DNA of 10,795 nt, taken from positions 1-10,795 of the forward strand of contig JANXTN010000018.1 in NCBI GenBank assembly GCA_025352435.1. The letters run 5' to 3'. The position numbers and the translations under genes were made by a program. Position 1 is the stretch's first letter; every line of letters begins with the position of its first letter. Shown here piece by piece: positions 6,482-10,795 of the stretch. Source of the stretch: Ferruginibacter sp. (GTDB taxonomy: Bacteria; Bacteroidota; Bacteroidia; Chitinophagales; Chitinophagaceae). The notes below the pieces were generated by a model. The model did not search any database. It was not told the origin of the DNA and saw only the letters and a program-made list of their open reading frames with translations.

Positions 6482-6868
6482 ATGAAAAATACGAAAGTTT
6501 TAAAGCCGACAGAAAGTGAGCTGGAGATTTTGGCAGTGCTTTGGGCACAGGGTGAAGCGACTGTGAGAATGGTACATGAAGAGCTTACTAAAACAAAAGA
6601 AGCTGGGTATACCACCACGCTCAAGTTGATGCAGATTATGAAAGAAAAAGGCTTGGTCACAAGAAATACGGAAAGCAAAACGCATATTTATATCCCGGCA
6701 ATAAACAAACAAAAGACTCAAATACAGATTGTAAATAAAATGATTAGCAGTCTGTTTGCCGGCTCCTCTGTGGATATGGTAATGCAGGCTTTGGGTGGAA
6801 ATAAAACGACAGCAGAAGAGCTCAAAAAAATTGAAGAGTTGATACAGACTTTAAAAGCACAAAAGTAA
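6482..6868 (+). CDS. BlaI/MecI/CopY-family transcriptional repressor
   Basis: A 128-residue winged-helix repressor. LKPTESELEILAVLWAQGEATVRMV (7-31) is the typical first part, and GYTTTLKLMQIMKEKGLV (42-59) the recognition helix and following turn; the wing is near 60-73. The C-terminal half (78-128) is the helical dimerization region, ending in a charged helix. In this family the dimer binds palindromic operators and is inactivated when the partner membrane protease, once triggered, leads to its cleavage between the two domains. Both expected partners are present: two matched palindromes directly upstream and an M56 peptidase gene 12 bp downstream in the same operon. The staphylococcal Asn-Phe cleavage pair is not obvious; SSLFAGS (89-95) lies in the equivalent area. 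Ligand or stress unknown; beta-lactam resistance should not be assumed, as no beta-lactamase or PBP gene is nearby. Confidence 0.92.
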   Translation: MKNTKVLKPTESELEILAVLWAQGEATVRMVHEELTKTKEAGYTTTLKLMQIMKEKGLVTRNTESKTHIYIPAINKQKTQIQIVNKMISSLFAGSSVDMVMQALGGNKTTAEELKKIEELIQTLKAQK

Positions 6869-6880
6869 AAGTATATAAGA

Positions 6881-8260
6881 ATGGATTTCTTTTATTCCTT
6901 TATTGTAACATTAATGCACAGCATATGGCAGGCTGCGTTATTGTTATATGTCTATTTACTTATTAATCTTCTTGAAAAAAATTACCACCCTTTACAAAAG
7001 AGGAACTTTTTATACTTACTTCTGCTTGCCCAACTTTGTATCTCCGCTATTACTTTTTTCATTTTTTTAAACAATTGTAATTTTAATACAACCTCTGGTG
7101 TTTTAGTATATTTTCAAGGCAACCAATTACCGTTTTTGAAAAATTACTATGGATTAGTATTTACCTTTTACATTGGTATTGTCACGGTTAAAATTGTACA
7201 GTTAGTCATTCAATGGGCTTCTTTTAAAACGAAATACACAGTGCAATTAAGTCGCCCGTCAGCAGATCTAAAAATATTCACAACATATCATTCCAGCTTG
7301 TTGTGCATAAAGAAAAATGTTACGTTGTGGTTCAGTAACTCAATAAAATCACCGGTAACTTTTGGGTTTTTAAAGCCTGTCATTCTACTTCCTGTTTCCT
7401 TAATAAATAACATCAGCACGCAGCAGGCAGAGCTCATTATTTTGCATGAATTGATTCATATAAAGAGTAAGGACTATTTGCTTAACTGGTTTTTGCTTGC
7501 AATGGAAACTATTTATTTTTTCAATCCATTCATAAAAATTACTGCTGATAAACTTAAACTTGAAAGAGAAAAGAATTGCGATATTCAGGTATTAAATTAT
7601 CAATACGGCAAAATTAAATATGCAGAGACGCTTTACGAAATAGCAAAAAATCAAACAGAATTGGGACGCTTTCAATTGGGGGTTTTTAAAAATAATTCCC
7701 AGCTCTACAAAAGAATCTCTTTCTTTTCAACACAGCAAAATATAGCTTTTAAAAAATTAAACTTCCATCTTTTATCGTTCATTGTTGTAGTGTTTACAGC
7801 GGTAATAGCATTTTTGATGCTGGCTAAAAATGAAGTTCCTTTTAAAAGTGGATCTCAGACTTCCCTAAAATTTGTTCGGGAGGCTTATCAAAAAAGAATT
7901 GTTTACACCTCCCCCATTGCCGTAAATGAACCTGTAGTTTGTCAGAAAGATAAGGAAAGAGAAAAAACTCCCTATTACCATATCGAAAAAAAAATTAAAT
8001 TGCCGGAAGGCTCAATGAATAATGAGGAAGTTCTTACAGAAAATATTTACACTCCCGTTTCTTACAAAGAAATTATAGACAGCACTAAGGAAGTTATTTA
8101 CAATGTAGAAACAAAAAATACTACCATCACACAGTCTTACAAAATGGTTAAAAAGAAGGGCACTTGGGTGTTTGAACCTCAATGGATGATTGTTGAAAAA
8201 AGACCTGACTCGTCAAAGTCAATCCTCAAAGATTCTGTATCTATTTCTCCCAATTACTAG
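6881..8260 (+). CDS. BlaR1/MecR1-type M56 family membrane metallopeptidase (signal sensor)
   Basis: A 459-residue membrane protease that probably senses an envelope signal and inactivates the repressor encoded 12 bp upstream. Likely membrane segments are at about 8-31, 43-63, 89-112, 200-218 and 297-316. The zinc site HELIH is at 189-193, and the family's second motif is LEREKNCD (227-234), with Glu230 the likely third ligand. Leu/Pro-rich SPVTFGFLKPVILLP (157-171) is another conserved M56 segment. After the last helix comes a tail of about 143 residues (317-459), presumably periplasmic, with no penicillin-binding SxxK domain of the kind fused to staphylococcal BlaR1. The signal must therefore be sensed by this short tail, the loop at 64-88 or a partner. 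The tail is Lys/Glu/Ser/Thr-rich and I recognise no domain in it. All catalytic residues are intact. Confidence 0.88.
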   Translation: MDFFYSFIVTLMHSIWQAALLLYVYLLINLLEKNYHPLQKRNFLYLLLLAQLCISAITFFIFLNNCNFNTTSGVLVYFQGNQLPFLKNYYGLVFTFYIGIVTVKIVQLVIQWASFKTKYTVQLSRPSADLKIFTTYHSSLLCIKKNVTLWFSNSIKSPVTFGFLKPVILLPVSLINNISTQQAELIILHELIHIKSKDYLLNWFLLAMETIYFFNPFIKITADKLKLEREKNCDIQVLNYQYGKIKYAETLYEIAKNQTELGRFQLGVFKNNSQLYKRISFFSTQQNIAFKKLNFHLLSFIVVVFTAVIAFLMLAKNEVPFKSGSQTSLKFVREAYQKRIVYTSPIAVNEPVVCQKDKEREKTPYYHIEKKIKLPEGSMNNEEVLTENIYTPVSYKEIIDSTKEVIYNVETKNTTITQSYKMVKKKGTWVFEPQWMIVEKRPDSSKSILKDSVSISPNY

Positions 8261-8497
8261 GAATACAATATCACTTAACGGCTTAGAGGTATTTCAATAA
8301 TAGTGTCGTCTTAAAAGATTTCCCGGCGTTTTTACAATATTTAATTTTGGTTCATACTAATAATATGTAACCTTCATTAAGCTCCCGTTAGATAATATCT
8401 TTCAAAAAGTTCAACCTCTCCCTTCATATTTTTTAAATTTAGAAGACACAGCATTACATTTTTTTGCATTTCGTTTATTAATACATAACGTTCGCTT

Positions 8498-8505
8498 TAC
8501 TTTTG
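8498..8505 (+). promoter_or_regulatory. -7 promoter element of the DUF2805/photolyase operon (TACTTTTG)
   Basis: TACTTTTG is a perfect TAnnTTTG box ending 10 bp before the ATG at 8516, giving a very short leader. No TTTG is found at 19-21 bp upstream; the nearest (8463-8466) is 31 bp away, so the promoter may be weak or activator-dependent. The rest of the 255-bp gap after the M56 gene shows no terminator hairpin or coding frame that I trust. Confidence 0.5.
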
Positions 8506-8515
8506 AAAGTATAAA

Positions 8516-8812
8516 ATGAGAAAAGAACCTACACAAGAATTGTCAATTATAGACACTGACCGCATTATTGAAATGGCATGGGAAGATCGTACACCATTTG
8601 AAGCTATTGAGTTTCAGTTTGGGCTAAGCGAAATGGAAACGGTTACGCTTATGCGCAAAAATTTAAAACGAGCAAGTTTTAACCTTTGGCGCAAACGCAC
8701 ACACAGCGGTGTAAGTCAAAAACATCTTGCAAAGCGTGTGGAAGGAATTGATAGATTTAAATGCACGTTACAGCGCAGCATTTCAATGAATAAAATAAGT
8801 AAAAGGCGATGA
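8516..8812 (+). CDS. DUF2805 / TIGR03643 family protein
   Basis: A 98-residue basic protein of unknown function. The core DTDRIIEMAWEDRTPFEAIE (13-32), QFGLSEMETVTLMRKNLKRA (34-53) and SFNLWRKR (54-61) matches the uncharacterised TIGR03643/DUF2805 family, recognised by its conserved Trp and Met residues. The helix-turn-helix-like rhythm of residues 26-50 (FEAIEFQFGLSEMETVTLMRK) hints at nucleic-acid binding, which is inference only. The C-terminal third (62-98) is rich in Lys/Arg and looks unstructured. Its stop codon overlaps the start of the photolyase-like gene as ATGA, so the two are translationally coupled and likely work together. By memory, members of this family often lie near photolyase or cryptochrome genes, which fits. 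Confidence 0.88.
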   Translation: MRKEPTQELSIIDTDRIIEMAWEDRTPFEAIEFQFGLSEMETVTLMRKNLKRASFNLWRKRTHSGVSQKHLAKRVEGIDRFKCTLQRSISMNKISKRR

Positions 8813-9927
8813 GCAAGAGAATAGAATATGTTTTCCCTACAGATTATGAGAGTATTTTAAAAAGGATTGATGAAACCGATCCTGTAAAATATGCACGGAG
8901 CAGAAATTTTATTGATGGTGATGTAACCTATTTATCTCCATACATTTCCCGTGGTGTTATAAGCGTAAAGATGGTAAAGGACATCATTTTTAAACGTGTC
9001 TTTAAAATGTATGAGATAGAAAAGTTTATACAAGAACTGGCTTGGAGAGAATATTGGCAGCGCATCTGGCAGAGTAAAGGAGATGAAATTTTATTTGATT
9101 TAAAACAAACCCAACCAGCTTATATTCACAGGAAATTACCTGTTGCCGTTATAAATCATCAAACGAGAATAGATGCAGTAGATAATTATATTGAACAAAT
9201 GTATGAGCAAGGTTACATGCATAACCATGTGAGAATGTATCTGGCAAGTATAGTTTGTAACATTGCGAAGTCCCACTGGTCGTTGCCTGCAAAATGGTTG
9301 TATTATCATTTGCTTGATGGTGATGTTGCCAGTAATCACCTTAGCTGGCAATGGACTTGCGGTAGCGCATCTTCTAAAAAATATTATTGTGATCAGGCAA
9401 ACATAAGCAGATATACAGGCAGCAACCAACGCAAATCTTATTTAGCTGAAGATTACGAAACGCTTGCTGAGATTTCTGTTCCTGATATTTTAAAGGAAAC
9501 CACTGTACCTGAACTTGTGACGGTTCTGCCAGAGATTTCTCGCATAACTATTAATTCATCCATACCTACCTGTATTTACAATAGCTATAATTTGGATCCC
9601 CTTTGGCGCAAAGATGAGCATGTTAACCGGGTATTATTATTAGAAACATCTCATTTTAATAAATATCCGGTGAGTGAAAAAGTTATTCAATTTGTAACTG
9701 AACTTTCAAAAAATATTCCGGGTATAAAGATTTTTACAGGAGAATTTAAAGATTTGGAAATACTTTATGGAGATAATCCAAAGCAATTCATTTTTAAGGA
9801 GCATCCTGCATTTACGCATTATAAGGGTACATGCGATAGCAGAGAATGGTTGGCTCCTTCAGTTACCGGCAATTTTAATTCGTTCTTTTCATTTTGGAAA
9901 AAAGCGGAAAAGGAAATAAAATTTTAA
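8809..9927 (+). CDS. Photolyase/cryptochrome-like FAD-binding protein with the domain order reversed
   Basis: A 372-residue protein. Residues 1-215 are the photolyase FAD-binding domain: LSPYISRGVIS (42-52), ELAWREYW (76-83), GYMHNHVRM (135-143), and DGDVASNHLSWQW (170-182), where Asn176 corresponds to the Asn beside flavin N5 and Trp180 and Trp157 to two of the electron-transfer tryptophans. The usual N-terminal antenna (Rossmann) domain is absent. Instead residues 262-372 form an alpha/beta segment: strand NRVLLLET (273-280), helix SEKVIQFVTELSKN (289-302), strand IKIFTGEF (306-313), strand QFIFKEHPAF (326-335), then DSREWLAPSVTGNF. This resembles the second half of an antenna domain moved to the C-terminus. 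It would be expected to bind FAD and perhaps damaged DNA. Repair activity is not proven: it could be a repair enzyme or a light sensor. The ATG overlaps the DUF2805 stop, indicating one operon. Confidence 0.88.
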   Translation: MSKRIEYVFPTDYESILKRIDETDPVKYARSRNFIDGDVTYLSPYISRGVISVKMVKDIIFKRVFKMYEIEKFIQELAWREYWQRIWQSKGDEILFDLKQTQPAYIHRKLPVAVINHQTRIDAVDNYIEQMYEQGYMHNHVRMYLASIVCNIAKSHWSLPAKWLYYHLLDGDVASNHLSWQWTCGSASSKKYYCDQANISRYTGSNQRKSYLAEDYETLAEISVPDILKETTVPELVTVLPEISRITINSSIPTCIYNSYNLDPLWRKDEHVNRVLLLETSHFNKYPVSEKVIQFVTELSKNIPGIKIFTGEFKDLEILYGDNPKQFIFKEHPAFTHYKGTCDSREWLAPSVTGNFNSFFSFWKKAEKEIKF

Positions 9928-9997
9928 GACTTTCCTCAAAATTTTTCATGTTGTTAAAACTCACGTAACAAAAAATTCGTAGTAAAAAAAAATTTTG

Positions 9998-10795
9998 ATG
10001 ATAATAGTTAATACTCTTAAAACGAGCATTGCAAGATTTTCTCTTTGCGTTTTTATTGCAGGAGTCGTTTTTACCGGATGCAAGAAAGATGAAGACACTG
10101 CTCCAGTAATACCTCCAACACCAGCCGTAAGGCCTGACATAAATTTTTATGGTCTTGCCGAAGACAACAGAATTTTAAAATACAATGCAAAAACCGCAGA
10201 AGCAGCTTCGGCTACCATTACTGTAACAGGTTTACAAACCTCTGAAAAGTTGCTAAGCATAGATTTTAGACCTGCAACGGGACAGCTTTATGCACTAGGA
10301 AACACCAGCAGAATTTATACGATCGATTTAAGCACCGGAGCTGCTACGACAATAAGTGCAACAAGTTTAACTCCTGCAATTGCAGGTACTTTTGCCGGTA
10401 TAGATTTTAATCCAACAGTTGACAGAATAAGACTTGTAACGAATACAGGTCAAAATTTAAGAATAAACCCCGAAACAGGTGCAGTTGCTGCAACAGACTT
10501 AACTATTAATGGCGGTCCATCTCCTGCAATTACCTCAGTTGCATATACAAACAGCATTGCTGGTGCAGCTACAACAGAACTTTTTGATATAGATGGAACG
10601 ACTGGAAAATTATACAAACAAAATCCTCCAAATGATGGTATGTTAACAGAAGTAGGTTCGTTAGGTGTTCAATTTACGGGTAGAGGTGGTTTTGATATTA
10701 ATGCAGATAATTCTGTTGCACTTGCTACTTTAAATGTGGGTAGCATCTCAAAACTTTACACTGTAAATTTAACAACAGCGGCAACTACTTACCTG
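9998..10795 (+). CDS. DUF4394 domain surface lipoprotein, 3' truncated by window edge
   Basis: 266 codons are open from the ATG at 9998 to the window edge without a stop. The signal peptide (1-27) ends in a lipobox, FTGC, with Cys28 followed by KKDED. A Lys plus acidic cluster right after the Cys is the Bacteroidota lipoprotein export signal, so the protein is probably displayed on the outer face of the outer membrane. A Pro-rich linker (36-46) leads to a DUF4394 domain: NFYGLAEDNRILKYNA (49-64), SIDFRPATGQLYALG (87-101), IDFNPTVDRIRLVTNTGQNL (135-154) and GFDINADNSVALATLN in the last third. These repeating blades look like a beta-propeller. Function of the family is unknown. It starts 70 bp after the photolyase-like gene and may be transcribed apart; AAATTTTG directly before the ATG is a poor -7 candidate. 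The family call is firm, and the true C-terminus is not in the window. Confidence 0.85.
   Translation, partial: MIIVNTLKTSIARFSLCVFIAGVVFTGCKKDEDTAPVIPPTPAVRPDINFYGLAEDNRILKYNAKTAEAASATITVTGLQTSEKLLSIDFRPATGQLYALGNTSRIYTIDLSTGAATTISATSLTPAIAGTFAGIDFNPTVDRIRLVTNTGQNLRINPETGAVAATDLTINGGPSPAITSVAYTNSIAGAATTELFDIDGTTGKLYKQNPPNDGMLTEVGSLGVQFTGRGGFDINADNSVALATLNVGSISKLYTVNLTTAATTYL

Noticed and set aside
6482..8260. Beta-lactam resistance locus
   Set aside because: The BlaI/M56 pair alone does not imply resistance: there is no beta-lactamase or penicillin-binding protein gene nearby and the sensor lacks the penicillin-binding domain.
8377..8469. 30-residue minus-strand frame (begins MQKNVMLCLL) in the gap before DUF2805
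   Set aside because: It is short, has no promoter or family resemblance, and is expected by chance in a 255-bp gap; it could at most be a remnant.
9990..9997. AAATTTTG as a -7 box of the DUF4394 gene
   Set aside because: It lacks the first T of the consensus and touches the ATG, so a transcript from it would begin inside the coding region.
1..10795. CRISPR arrays, tRNA or rRNA genes, defence or phage genes
   Set aside because: I saw no spaced direct repeats, no tRNA cloverleaf or rRNA sequence, and no integrase, nuclease or toxin-antitoxin motifs in any frame.

Overview
This AT-rich window comes from a Bacteroidota chromosome, most likely a member of the Chitinophagaceae or a close relative. 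Four things point there. The lipoprotein signals are of Bacteroidota type: a Cys followed by KKDED in the last gene. TAnnTTTG-type -7 promoter elements replace TATAAT boxes. Shine-Dalgarno sequences are absent. The protein families are typical: a K+-dependent membrane pyrophosphatase, a BlaI/M56 pair, and DUF2805 next to a photolyase-like protein. The species assignment is inference.

Layout. Positions 1-2078 hold two minus-strand genes: the 5' part of a tail-specific protease (prc) running off the left edge, and a lipoprotein-type proline iminopeptidase-like hydrolase. An 8-bp inverted repeat lies between them. From 2272 on, all genes are on the plus strand: a small membrane protein (2272-2706); a 471-bp gene-free stretch; the membrane pyrophosphatase hppA (3178-5394) with a clear terminator; an orphan ABC ATPase with a TOBE-like tail (5489-6427); a BlaI-type repressor and an M56 BlaR1-type membrane peptidase (6482-8260) preceded by two matching palindromic operators; a two-gene operon of DUF2805 plus a photolyase-like FAD protein with overlapping stop and start (8516-9927); and the start of a DUF4394 surface lipoprotein running off the right edge.

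The gene-free stretch 2707-3177 is the most unusual non-coding part. It holds a complete 125-bp MITE-like element (21-bp terminal inverted repeats, 8-bp target duplication) that landed at the edge of what looks like a structured RNA hairpin. The target duplication appears to have preserved the 5' strand of the RNA's outer stem.

Functional links. The BlaI/M56 pair forms a self-contained envelope-sensing switch: the repressor should bind its own promoter until the membrane protease inactivates it. DUF2805 and the photolyase-like gene are translationally coupled and probably act together in a light or DNA-repair role. The photolyase-like protein has the FAD-binding domain at its N-terminus and an alpha/beta domain at its C-terminus, the reverse of the usual order. 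The pyrophosphatase lacks the usual gate glutamate in helix 6 and has one in helix 5 instead. The remaining genes are ordinary envelope or energy functions with no evident link to one another.
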